A DNA stretch of 12,192 nucleotides from a bacterium (lineage in GTDB: Bacteria; Babelota; Babeliae; Babelales; JABDEC01), in NCBI GenBank assembly GCA_947481115.1, contig CANKEI010000031.1, forward strand, positions 1 to 12,192, in the 5' to 3' direction. The notes beneath the pieces are model-generated. The model ran no database searches. It was not told the DNA's origin and was given only the letters and a program-made list of their open reading frames with translations. Both the position numbers and the translations under genes were made by a program. Of the stretch, positions 1-6,925 are shown piece by piece (position 1 is the first letter of the stretch; the number at the start of each line of letters is the position of its first letter).

Positions 1-220
1 GATGGCCATTTTGATCAGTGCAGCGTACATCTACGATCGAATATTTGATGGAGGTATTATCTGGTACATTGGCAGGATCATTAATTACAACGTTGACAAT
101 TTGGGCTGTTTCAGCGCGCTCTAAAACACTATTTAAGAAGCTAATTAAAATATTTTTGTGTGCCATATTACCAAATAATTTTTTAAAGGCAACATCAGAC
201 TTAGGGTCCAAATAGATCAT
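1..220 (-). CDS. Rpn-type PD-(D/E)XK nuclease / putative transposase, 5' part (partial)
   Basis: Reading the minus strand from an ATG at 218-220 gives 73 uninterrupted codons that run off the left edge, so only the N-terminus is present. The product starts MIYLDPKSDVAFKKLFG and continues with an ILISFLNSVL segment and an IVDVRCTDQNG segment. This is the pattern of the Rpn/PDDEXK_2 family, where the Asp of the 'VDV.c.D..G' strand belongs to the PD-(D/E)XK nuclease core; the following ExQ part should lie outside the window. Family members are Mg-dependent DNases linked to recombination and often annotated as transposases. A clear Shine-Dalgarno AGGAG (complement of 227-231) lies seven bases before the ATG. 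The gene is divergent from the HerA-like ATPase. A plus-strand open frame at 18-215 is its shadow. Family assignment is fairly sure from the N-terminal motifs; integrity of the rest is unknown. Confidence 0.85.
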   Translation of the reverse strand, partial: MIYLDPKSDVAFKKLFGNMAHKNILISFLNSVLERAETAQIVNVVINDPANVPDNTSIKYSIVDVRCTDQNGH

Positions 221-226
221 ATTTTG

Positions 227-231
227 CTCCT
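227..231 (-). promoter_or_regulatory. Shine-Dalgarno of the Rpn-type gene
   Basis: AGGAG on the minus strand lies seven bases upstream of the ATG at 218-220. It is a strong site that fixes the start and supports the minus-strand gene over the overlapping plus-strand frame. Confidence 0.7.
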
Positions 232-340
232 ATTGATTTTATAATTTAGTTTTTAAGTATTTTTAGATTACCAGAATTTTAGTAAATAGATTAATTTATA
301 GTCTAGGTCAACTTTTGGCGATTAATTTAGGGTAATAATT

Positions 341-1939
341 ATGCGTAAAAAATTAGGTACAGTAATCTCAGGGGCTTTGTCTGAGGGGTTTAGTGTGCGA
401 ATAGATCGGCAGGTACAGCTGGAAAAAATTAAGACTGGGCACTTTGTAGTCTTAGCTGGCACAAATTACCGATTTTTTTCGCTAGTTACAGATTTAAAAT
501 TAGAAGTGGCTAATCCAGAGATTATGCTAGCGCCACCGGGTGAGCATGAAACTATTTTACATAAAGTTTTAAGTCAGCGGGATATTTTTGCGGTAGCGCA
601 TATTAAGCCCGTAATTATGTTAGACCAAGCCAATAAAATCTCACCAGTCAAAACTATTCCACCACACTTTGCTTTAGTGCATGAAGCGAACGCCCAAGAC
701 GTAGCTTTAATTTTTGGTGAAGAGCGGCAAAATACCAAATATTTTAAGATCGGGCAGCCGTTAGATATGGATGCCGCAGTCTGCTTAGATCTAGAAAAAT
801 TAGTTGAACGCTCAAATGGCATTTTTGGCAAAACTGGTACCGGTAAAACTTTTATTACTAGATTAATTTTGGCGGGTTTAATTAAAAATCAGAAAGCCGT
901 AAATTTAATTTTTGATATGCATAGCGAGTATGGGTTACAGTCACGAACTGAAGCGCAGGGGCATGGTTTTGTCAAAGGTCTAAAAACTTTATTCCCAAAT
1001 AAAGTGGTCATTTTTTCGTTGGATCCAGCTTCGACTAGGCGTCGTGGCGGTGCGCCAGATGTGTGCGTCACGATCTCTTATCAAGATATCAAAGTCTCAG
1101 ATATTTTGTCTTTACAAGATGAGCTAAATTTGCACAGCACAGCGCTAGAAGCTGCTTATTTAATTTATGCTAAATATAAAGAAAATTGGTTGCAGCGTTT
1201 ATTACAAATCGGTGGCGATCAACCTAAAGATTTAGCACAAGAAGTTGGTGCCCATCCGGAATCTGTAGCAGCGCTCTATCGTAAATTGCGCAGAATAGAA
1301 CAGTTACCGTTTTTTGTAGATGGCTCAGCGCCGCGAACGCAGGTAATTGATCAGCTATTAGAATATTTAAATCGCGGTACCAGTGTAATTATCGAGTTTG
1401 GTAATTACACTTCGACATTTGTTTATTTATTAATCGCGAATATTGTCACCGGCAGAATTCATGATGCTTATGTGCGTAAAACTGAGCACTTTTTGGGCTC
1501 TCAGTCTAAAAGTGACGAGCCTCAGAAATTATTAATTACAATTGAAGAAGCCCATAAATTTTTAAATCCCATTGCGGCTAAGCAAACTATTTTTGGCATT
1601 ATTGCCCGGGAAATGCGTAAATATTATGTCTCACTATTAGTTGTTGATCAACGCCCATCGGGAATCGATCCAGAAATTATTTCTCAAATTGGTACCAAGA
1701 TTATTGCTCAGTTAAGTGACGATCAAGATATTCAGGCGGTGTTGACTGGCGTAAGTAATGCTCAGGGTTTAAAAACTATTTTAGCGACACTGGATACTAA
1801 AAAACAGGTCTTAGTTTTGGGGCATGCAATCACTATGCCAGTGGTAATTGAGACGCGCGAATATGGCGAGCTGTTTTACCGTGACATGCAAGCTGATCTA
1901 TTACCCATAGAAGCTACTATTGAAGAGCTTTACCGCTGA
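341..1939 (+). CDS. HerA-like DNA-translocating ATPase (HAS-barrel plus DUF87 domain)
   Basis: This 532-residue protein has the architecture of the HerA/FtsK superfamily. An N-terminal beta-rich region (about 1-100) resembles a HAS barrel. The RecA-like core contains Walker A GKTGTGKT at 163-170, the HerA-typical FDMHSEYG strand at 191-198, Walker B LLITIEEAH at 397-405 with paired glutamates, and a QRPSGI motif at 437-442. HerA hexamers pump double-stranded DNA and usually work with the nuclease NurA in archaea, or with other effectors in bacterial defence; solitary copies are also common in bacteria. No NurA gene is visible here. The nearest nuclease is the divergent Rpn-type gene 120 bp away, and a functional link is speculation. 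The ATG start is preceded by a weak AGGG about nine bases upstream. The family call is firm; the cellular role is not. Confidence 0.88.
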   Translation: MRKKLGTVISGALSEGFSVRIDRQVQLEKIKTGHFVVLAGTNYRFFSLVTDLKLEVANPEIMLAPPGEHETILHKVLSQRDIFAVAHIKPVIMLDQANKISPVKTIPPHFALVHEANAQDVALIFGEERQNTKYFKIGQPLDMDAAVCLDLEKLVERSNGIFGKTGTGKTFITRLILAGLIKNQKAVNLIFDMHSEYGLQSRTEAQGHGFVKGLKTLFPNKVVIFSLDPASTRRRGGAPDVCVTISYQDIKVSDILSLQDELNLHSTALEAAYLIYAKYKENWLQRLLQIGGDQPKDLAQEVGAHPESVAALYRKLRRIEQLPFFVDGSAPRTQVIDQLLEYLNRGTSVIIEFGNYTSTFVYLLIANIVTGRIHDAYVRKTEHFLGSQSKSDEPQKLLITIEEAHKFLNPIAAKQTIFGIIAREMRKYYVSLLVVDQRPSGIDPEIISQIGTKIIAQLSDDQDIQAVLTGVSNAQGLKTILATLDTKKQVLVLGHAITMPVVIETREYGELFYRDMQADLLPIEATIEELYR

Positions 1940-2205
1940 ATTTATTGAGATCGTTGACTATGCCTGTTCTAAGACATTAGAAATACTAGAAGAAATTTTA
2001 AAATAAATATTAAGAGAAATATTAATATTTTACTGAGAGATTTTTGGATATTTACTAGAGTTTTTCTGTAGCTATTTTGCAAGCTGACTTTCGCCTGTTC
2101 CATGCGTCGCCAGAGGTTATGCCAGACACAGTCGTCCCGACGTGTAGCCCGGAGAAGTTTTAACGAAGCCTGGAGCGAAGTCGAGGGATGTTGCGAGTAT
2201 AAATT
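1940..2205. other. 266-bp intergenic region before the division genes
   Basis: The first half is AT-rich and includes a perfect 14-bp palindrome AAATATTAATATTT at 2017-2030. The second half (about 2090-2190) is abruptly GC-rich and holds the dyad element listed separately. I see no convincing promoter. TTGACT at 1954-1959 has only a poor -10 match (TTAGAA or TAGAAA) at the right distance, and TATAAA at 2198-2203 has no -35 and sits too close to the GTG start. No RNA gene was recognised. Confidence 0.5.
2135..2188. repeat. GC-rich intergenic dyad element (copy 1)
   Basis: The outer arms are TCCCGAC (2135-2141) and GTCGAGGGA (2180-2188), which pair with a two-base bulge. Inside lie partly complementary CCCGG and CCTGG segments and two GAAG/CGAAG blocks. 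The base composition differs sharply from the surrounding AT-rich DNA. It shares the flavour (TCGAC, GCTC/GAGC, CCCGA words) of the patches at 7695-7762 and 8378-8439 but is not a close copy of either. It is probably a short palindromic or REP-like intergenic element. Calling it a member of a genomic family is inference. Confidence 0.4.
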
Positions 2206-3204
2206 GTGAATAACAGAAGAAGTTTATTGGTAGTAGTACTGGAAGTGGGCATGCGGTTAGCGATATTTATTTTTTTAATTAGCTTTAACCAGTGGGATTT
2301 AGCGCATAATTATCGCCTAAATTGTGACCCATGCGTCTCCAACGCTTTATGTCAGGCGATTAATAATTATTTAACACAGTTTGATCAGACCAAGATTTCG
2401 CTAAAAGAGCTAGCTGTAGACCTGCAAGCTAGATTTACTAGCCTGCAGAAAGTTAGTTTAGCTAAAAATTGGGATGGTAAAATAGATGTGCAGGTTAGTT
2501 CGGTCCAGCCAGTTTATATAATTGATTTAAAAAATAGCGATCGAGTCTATGTGCTGGCTAGAACTAATAGTTCAGAAAATAATAGTAGAATCGTGCCAGC
2601 ACTTTGGATTAATCCAACTTGCTTAGAAAATTTACCAGCCATGTGCTTAAATTTAAAATCTGGAACTAGTAAAAATAAATCTAAAAACAGCGTGATTAGT
2701 TTCAAAGCAAGTACCTCTAGACCAAAATTTGGGCATGGCGTAATTAGTTCGCAAGATGCAAATTTAATTAGTCAGGTTCCGGCAAAGTTTAAAGAATTTT
2801 TGTTAACGCTAGATCCCGAAATTAGCAGCAGTTTTTTAATTGAGTGGATCGACAAGAATCAGATAATTTTACGTTATTGTAGAGTCGCTGAAAATTATAG
2901 CTGTAAGTTGGTTGTGCGCACTAATAATTTAGACGATAGTAAAATTTTGAACCCAAAGTTTTTGGCCCAGTGTTTAAATCTGTTGCCGGCAGAATTATTT
3001 GCGGGGGTCAAAATGGGATTGACTGGGGATAAGCAGTCTGAAATTATTACAGAAAATTTACTTGGAGAATCTAAAATTACTGGGACTAGTGGGCCAGATA
3101 GCGGGCTAGTAAAATTTAATAATTTTAAGACTAAAAAAAATAGTTTAAAAAATTTTACAATCGATCTGAGATTTAATAAACAAATTGTGATCTTAAACGA
3201 TTAG
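2206..3204 (+). CDS. ftsQ: Divergent FtsQ/DivIB-like division protein
   Basis: The 332-residue product lies 11 bp upstream of ftsA, the usual place of ftsQ. It has a single hydrophobic N-terminal segment (about residues 7-27), as in the single-pass inner-membrane FtsQ. Residues about 65-105 (LKELAVDLQARFTSLQKV, then a 'W.G.i.V.v....P' stretch) resemble the second half of a POTRA domain. The C-terminus FTIDLRFNKQIVI matches the last beta strand of FtsQ ('iDlRf.n'). Similarity is otherwise weak and the middle (about 150-175) is Ser/Lys/Asn-rich. Eight cysteines (40, 43, 49, 139, 147, 225, 233, 256) all lie in the predicted periplasmic part, which is unusual. The start is uncertain: GTG 2206 is the first possible codon after an in-frame stop and lacks a clear ribosome site, while TTG 2227 and ATG 2251 are alternatives. 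The function call rests on position and the two ends. Confidence 0.62.
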   Translation: MNNRRSLLVVVLEVGMRLAIFIFLISFNQWDLAHNYRLNCDPCVSNALCQAINNYLTQFDQTKISLKELAVDLQARFTSLQKVSLAKNWDGKIDVQVSSVQPVYIIDLKNSDRVYVLARTNSSENNSRIVPALWINPTCLENLPAMCLNLKSGTSKNKSKNSVISFKASTSRPKFGHGVISSQDANLISQVPAKFKEFLLTLDPEISSSFLIEWIDKNQIILRYCRVAENYSCKLVVRTNNLDDSKILNPKFLAQCLNLLPAELFAGVKMGLTGDKQSEIITENLLGESKITGTSGPDSGLVKFNNFKTKKNSLKNFTIDLRFNKQIVILND

Positions 3205-3208
3205 AGGG
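3203..3208 (+). promoter_or_regulatory. Shine-Dalgarno of ftsA overlapping the ftsQ stop codon
   Basis: AGAGGG begins within the TAG stop of the upstream gene (3202-3204) and ends seven bases before the ftsA ATG at 3216. This arrangement supports co-transcription and possible translational coupling. Confidence 0.6.
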
Positions 3209-3215
3209 TAGCCAG

Positions 3216-4469
3216 ATGGCGGATCAAATTAAAGTTGCAATCGATATCGGGACAACTAAAATCTGTGTTTTGGTTGCCAAACAAGTTGGGACCGATTTCG
3301 AAGTTTTGGGGATGGGTAAATATCCATCAGAAGGCTTAGAAAAAGGGGTAGTAGTAAATATTGCAAAAGCGATTAACTCAATTAAGGCAGCGGTTAAAGA
3401 AGCCGAAATTGTCTCAGGGCAGCAGATCGAATCAGCCGCCGTAGGAATTTCCGGTAGTCATATTAATTCGATTAACTCCAATGGAGTTGTACCGGTTAAT
3501 AAAACTGGCAAAATTAAACAAACCGATATTTACAATGTTTTAGAAGCCGCTCGCGCAGTGCCAATTGCTGAAGGGCAGCAAATTTTACATGTGTTGCCAC
3601 AAAGTTATGCGATCGACGGTCTAGGTAATATTCAGGATCCATTGGGCATGCATGGTGTACGGCTAGAAGTGCAGGCCCATATTATTACCGGTTCAGTTGC
3701 TTCAGTGCAAAATATTATTAGCTGTTGTGAGGCGGTCGGAATTAAAGTTACCGATGTGATCTTAGAGCAATTAGCTTCGGCTGCGGCGGTCTTAAATCAA
3801 GATGAGCGTCAGCTGGGTGTTGCAGTACTCGACATCGGTGGTGGCACTTCAGATTTTGCGATTTACCAGCATAATAGCATTATGCATACCCGTGTATTAC
3901 CAGTAGCTGGCAATCACTTTACGCATGATATAGCCGTTGGTTTACAGACTACTTTAAGTGAAGCTGAGCGTGTTAAGCACATGTACGGGTTAGCTAGTAG
4001 TATTTGTACTAATGGTGATAATAATAATAATCACGGAAATAGTAATAACTTTAGTTTTGAAGTACTAGATATTCAGGGACAAGATTTGCAAGCTATACAG
4101 CAAGCTTTTTTGACCAGTATTGTTGAGCCCCGAGCTGAAGAATTGGTCTTGCTAGTATTAAAAGAAATCGAAACTTATAAGTTACGTAAATTTATGACGA
4201 CTGGCTTAGTATTAACGGGCGGCGGTTCTTTGCTAGCTGGGCTACCAGAATTAGCTACTAAAATTTTACAAGTGCCGGTGAGATTGGGGGCACCCAGAAC
4301 TGAAATAGTGTTATCAGAAAATTTGAGTAATCCAATTTATGCAACTGGTTACGGTTTATTAATTCATCTATTTAAAGCACAAAGTAAATCGAATTTAAAT
4401 TTAGTTGATGGGCCAACTGCCGTGCGAGTTTTTTATCGCATGCGTACTTGGGTTTCTGATTTGTTTTAA
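3216..4469 (+). CDS. ftsA: Cell division protein FtsA
   Basis: FtsA is the actin-like ATPase that tethers FtsZ filaments to the inner membrane and recruits later divisome proteins. The 417-residue sequence has the actin-fold phosphate-1 motif AIDIGTTKICVLV (8-20), the FtsA-specific 1C region after it, the phosphate-2 motif VLDIGGGTSDFAIY (204-217), and the adenosine motif LVLTGGGSLLAGL (331-343). The last residues (AVRVFYRMRTWVSDLF, 402-417) form the amphipathic membrane-targeting helix. Length is normal for the family. An asparagine-rich insert (266-279, NGDNNNNHGNSNNF), coded by AAT-rich sequence, sits in the loop after ERVKHMYG and is probably a surface loop expansion. Lies between ftsQ-like and ftsZ, 18 bp from the latter, probably one transcript. 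Confidence 0.97.
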   Translation: MADQIKVAIDIGTTKICVLVAKQVGTDFEVLGMGKYPSEGLEKGVVVNIAKAINSIKAAVKEAEIVSGQQIESAAVGISGSHINSINSNGVVPVNKTGKIKQTDIYNVLEAARAVPIAEGQQILHVLPQSYAIDGLGNIQDPLGMHGVRLEVQAHIITGSVASVQNIISCCEAVGIKVTDVILEQLASAAAVLNQDERQLGVAVLDIGGGTSDFAIYQHNSIMHTRVLPVAGNHFTHDIAVGLQTTLSEAERVKHMYGLASSICTNGDNNNNHGNSNNFSFEVLDIQGQDLQAIQQAFLTSIVEPRAEELVLLVLKEIETYKLRKFMTTGLVLTGGGSLLAGLPELATKILQVPVRLGAPRTEIVLSENLSNPIYATGYGLLIHLFKAQSKSNLNLVDGPTAVRVFYRMRTWVSDLF

Positions 4470-4474
4470 TTAAA

Positions 4475-4480
4475 GGGGAG
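4475..4480 (+). promoter_or_regulatory. Strong Shine-Dalgarno of ftsZ
   Basis: GGGGAG (within AAAGGGGAG) lies seven bases before the ATG at 4488. It is among the strongest ribosome sites in the window, consistent with the high FtsZ synthesis a cell needs relative to FtsA. Confidence 0.75.
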
Positions 4481-4487
4481 AAGTAAA

Positions 4488-5678
4488 ATGATCGAATTTG
4501 AACAAGCGTCAAATAGCAGTTTAGGGATTGCTAGTATTAAAGTAATTGGAATTGGTGGTGCTGGTGGTAATACTGTGAATAGTATGATCGAAGCCAACGA
4601 TCGTGATATCGAATTTATTGTAGCGAATACAGATTCGCAAGCACTTTTGAATTCTAAAGCGCCCAATAAAATTCAGCTAGGTGTTAAATCTACTAAGGGT
4701 TTAGGTACGGGCGCCAATCCAGAAATTGGTCGGCGAGCAGCAGAAGAAGATTTAGATCAGATTTTAGATGCCATGGCCGGCGCTGATATTGTATTTATTG
4801 CAGCTGGGATGGGTGGCGGTACTGGTTCTGGTGCATCACCAGTCATTGCTCGGGCGTTACGCGAACAAGGGATTTTAACAATCGCAGTAGTCACTAAGCC
4901 ATTTTTATTTGAAGGTAAACGGCGTGCTAGAATCGCAGAAGAAACGATTCAGCAATTACGTGCTGAAGTAGATACCATGATTATTTTACCTAATCAAAAA
5001 TTGTTAGAATATGTGGGCGATAATGTGACCATGATCGACGCTTTTGCCATGATTAACGATGTGTTAAATAAATCGGTACGTAATATTTCTGACATTATTG
5101 TGCGGCCGGGACATATTAATGTCGATTTTGCGGATCTTAAAACCATCATGAAAGATATGGGTATTGCGGTCATGGGCACAGGTATCGCATCAGGGCCGGA
5201 TCGCGCTTTTGTGGCAGCCATGAATGCCATCTCTTCGCCACTATTAGAAAATGTCGATATTCGTGGTGCCCGGGGCGTGTTATTAAATATTACTGGTGGG
5301 CCTGATTTGACGTTGCATGAAATCAATGCCGCAGCATCAGTGGTATATGAGCAAGCTGATGAATTTGCCAATATTATTATTGGTTCGGTGATTGATCATA
5401 ATATGCGAGACGAAATTTCGGTAGCGATTGTCGCTACTGGTTTTGATAAGCGTGCGCAAAATTCAGTGACCGTTGCACCAGCGCAATTAAGTTTAAATCA
5501 CGCTAGTTTTAATCATGAAACTGTGACTGCAGCGACTAGTTTTAACTTAGATCAGCAAGTTTATAATGGTAGTTGTGATAGTAACAATATTAGCTCTGTA
5601 GATGCTAATGATTTAGATGTACCAGCTTTTTTACGACGTAAAGCTGCTGTGCTAAATGAGCAGGCTACGCAAGAGTAA
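4488..5678 (+). CDS. ftsZ: Cell division protein FtsZ
   Basis: FtsZ is the tubulin-like GTPase that forms the cytokinetic ring. All hallmarks are visible in the 396-residue product: the first nucleotide loop GIGGAGGN (21-28), the tubulin signature GGGTGSG (109-115), the T7 synergy loop NVDFADL (211-217) with both acidic catalytic residues, and GARGVLLNITGG (260-271). A variable Asn/Ser-rich linker (about 325-375) leads to the conserved C-terminal peptide DVPAFLRRKA (377-386), which binds FtsA. A non-canonical tail of ten residues follows this peptide. ftsZ is the last gene of the division cluster; no lpxC, murein synthesis gene or other dcw gene follows. The next gene is convergent. Confidence 0.98.
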   Translation: MIEFEQASNSSLGIASIKVIGIGGAGGNTVNSMIEANDRDIEFIVANTDSQALLNSKAPNKIQLGVKSTKGLGTGANPEIGRRAAEEDLDQILDAMAGADIVFIAAGMGGGTGSGASPVIARALREQGILTIAVVTKPFLFEGKRRARIAEETIQQLRAEVDTMIILPNQKLLEYVGDNVTMIDAFAMINDVLNKSVRNISDIIVRPGHINVDFADLKTIMKDMGIAVMGTGIASGPDRAFVAAMNAISSPLLENVDIRGARGVLLNITGGPDLTLHEINAAASVVYEQADEFANIIIGSVIDHNMRDEISVAIVATGFDKRAQNSVTVAPAQLSLNHASFNHETVTAATSFNLDQQVYNGSCDSNNISSVDANDLDVPAFLRRKAAVLNEQATQE

Positions 5679-5694
5679 TTCTTAACTGAATTTA

Positions 5695-5744
5695 TTTTAG
5701 TTAACGGGGCTGGTTTAGTTTAGAACTAGCCCCGTTAACTAAAA
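5695..5744. terminator. Long hairpin between convergent ftsZ and GT10 genes
   Basis: The arms 5695-5715 and 5724-5744 form a 21-bp stem with one G-U pair and an 8-base loop (TAGTTTAG). The core is GTTAACGGGGCT paired with AGCCCCGTTAAC. It begins 17 bases after the ftsZ stop and ends 33 bases before the stop of the opposing gene, so it can fold in either transcript. Neither side has a proper T-run; only short A/T ends within the stem. It is likely a bidirectional terminator or 3' end stabiliser rather than a textbook intrinsic terminator. Confidence 0.65.
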
Positions 5745-5777
5745 ATTGTAATATCTTGATAAACTATGGAGTTAAAA

Positions 5778-6851
5778 TTATAGGGCTAATATGCCAGTAG
5801 TAATATGTTCGGCAAAACATTGAACTGTGAACTCGTATGGCTTGCTACTATTTAAATATTGTTTAATGTTTTGTAAATATTGATCATATTGTTTTTTGTT
5901 TACACTTTTTAAAAATTGATATAATTCTGACATATCTTTAAATTGGCGGCGATCTATGAAGCAATTTTGAGGTATGAATTGTGTGATATTATCTACCCCC
6001 CAATAAATTGGTACGCAACCAGCTTCCAAACAATTAAATATCTTTTCGGTTACATAGCCATGTACATTTTGCATATTTTCATAACATAGGCAAAATTTAT
6101 ATTTGCTTTGATACTTTTTTTTAGATTGTTCTGGGATTTGGCCACGATAATTTTTATATGTATAAATAGGCCAGCCTACACCATAAAAATTAAAATCATC
6201 GGAATGAGCTTCTTCAAAAAAAAGAATATCCTCTAGTCGCTTATGATAGAGAGAATTTTCATGTTGAGATGTTTTGTTAGCATTTATTAGGCAGCATAAT
6301 GTACGTTTTTCAAATGGGATGGTTTTATTAAGCTTAAAGCCGCTATAAGTTGGCCAGCGAAATAAAAAATATTTCTCTTGATCTATAATGCTGTCGTCCC
6401 AGGTAAATACTAAAGCAAGTTTGTTATGTAAATCTTTACTCCATATTTTTTCATTTATAACTGGTGGCTCCCATAACATGATGATCATTTTTTTTAATAA
6501 CCAATCTTCGCTGTCTGTTAATGACAATGTGAATTGAGATTCATCGGTATAATCAATCACCCATTTAGCTTCTTTTAGCTCTTCCAGTAGGTCTGGTAGG
6601 TGATTGGTTGAGGGTGTCTTTAAAATATAGTTAGATTTTGCTTGGATTAATTTTCTGGTTAAAAACCACATATTTGGTTTCCAAGCAGAGTTCCAAATAC
6701 ATTTTTTATTTGCAAGGTTTACGCGGCTAAATAATTGATCATTTAAATCGGTTACTTGTCTAGTTACTAGATAAATTATTTCTGGCTCCTTATTTTTGGA
6801 GTAATTGATCCAAACCAACATAATAAATAATAGTAGAATATTTTTTTTCAT
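5778..6851 (-). CDS. Family GT10 glycosyltransferase (alpha-1,3-fucosyltransferase type) with N-terminal hydrophobic anchor or signal
   Basis: The 357-residue protein carries the diagnostic C-terminal GT10 block: YKFCLCYENM (251-260), GYVTEKIFNCLEAG (265-278) and VPIYWG (280-285). In H. pylori and animal fucosyltransferases this block binds GDP-fucose through the Glu of the 'EN' pair and the Lys of TEK. An upstream LCCLINANKT segment (185-194) followed by R205 matches the 'v.SN...R' region. GT10 enzymes transfer fucose to GlcNAc-containing glycans, often on LPS or on host-like antigens. The N-terminus (MKKNILLLFIMLVWI) is a hydrophobic segment after two lysines, so the enzyme may be membrane-anchored or exported. 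No GDP-fucose synthesis gene is in the window. The start ATG has a weak GGAAA upstream. The gene looks more AT-rich than ftsZ and stands alone, which could fit horizontal acquisition (inference). Donor sugar is not proven. Confidence 0.88.
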   Translation of the reverse strand: MKKNILLLFIMLVWINYSKNKEPEIIYLVTRQVTDLNDQLFSRVNLANKKCIWNSAWKPNMWFLTRKLIQAKSNYILKTPSTNHLPDLLEELKEAKWVIDYTDESQFTLSLTDSEDWLLKKMIIMLWEPPVINEKIWSKDLHNKLALVFTWDDSIIDQEKYFLFRWPTYSGFKLNKTIPFEKRTLCCLINANKTSQHENSLYHKRLEDILFFEEAHSDDFNFYGVGWPIYTYKNYRGQIPEQSKKKYQSKYKFCLCYENMQNVHGYVTEKIFNCLEAGCVPIYWGVDNITQFIPQNCFIDRRQFKDMSELYQFLKSVNKKQYDQYLQNIKQYLNSSKPYEFTVQCFAEHITTGILAL

Positions 6852-6887
6852 ATATTTCCAAACTAGATTAAGCGAATTTATGATAGC

Positions 6888-6920
6888 GTAAATTAGTTAA
6901 TCTGTTTTGTAAATTAGTTA
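6888..6920. promoter_or_regulatory. Two 12-bp direct repeats, candidate regulator binding sites
   Basis: GTAAATTAGTTA occurs perfectly at 6888-6899 and again at 6909-6920, a 21-bp period (two helical turns). The second copy ends five bases before the -35 box of the rightward promoter, so the copies centre near -46 and -67 for a start around 6961, typical of activator sites. They also lie in the upstream region of the divergent GT10 gene. The regulator is unknown. Confidence 0.5.
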
Positions 6921-6925
6921 CTAAC

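Noticed and set aside
18..215. 65-codon plus-strand open frame at the left edge
   Set aside because: It lies opposite the Rpn-type gene, has no ribosome site and no family resemblance; the minus strand carries clear conserved motifs.
4994..5371. 125-codon minus-strand open frame inside ftsZ
   Set aside because: It is antisense to the most conserved part of ftsZ, and its composition is that expected from the complement of that gene.
6880..6908. Possible minus-strand promoter for the GT10 gene (TATCAT with AAAACA 17 bp upstream)
   Set aside because: The -10 is good but the -35 matches only three of six bases; chance occurrence is likely in such AT-rich DNA.
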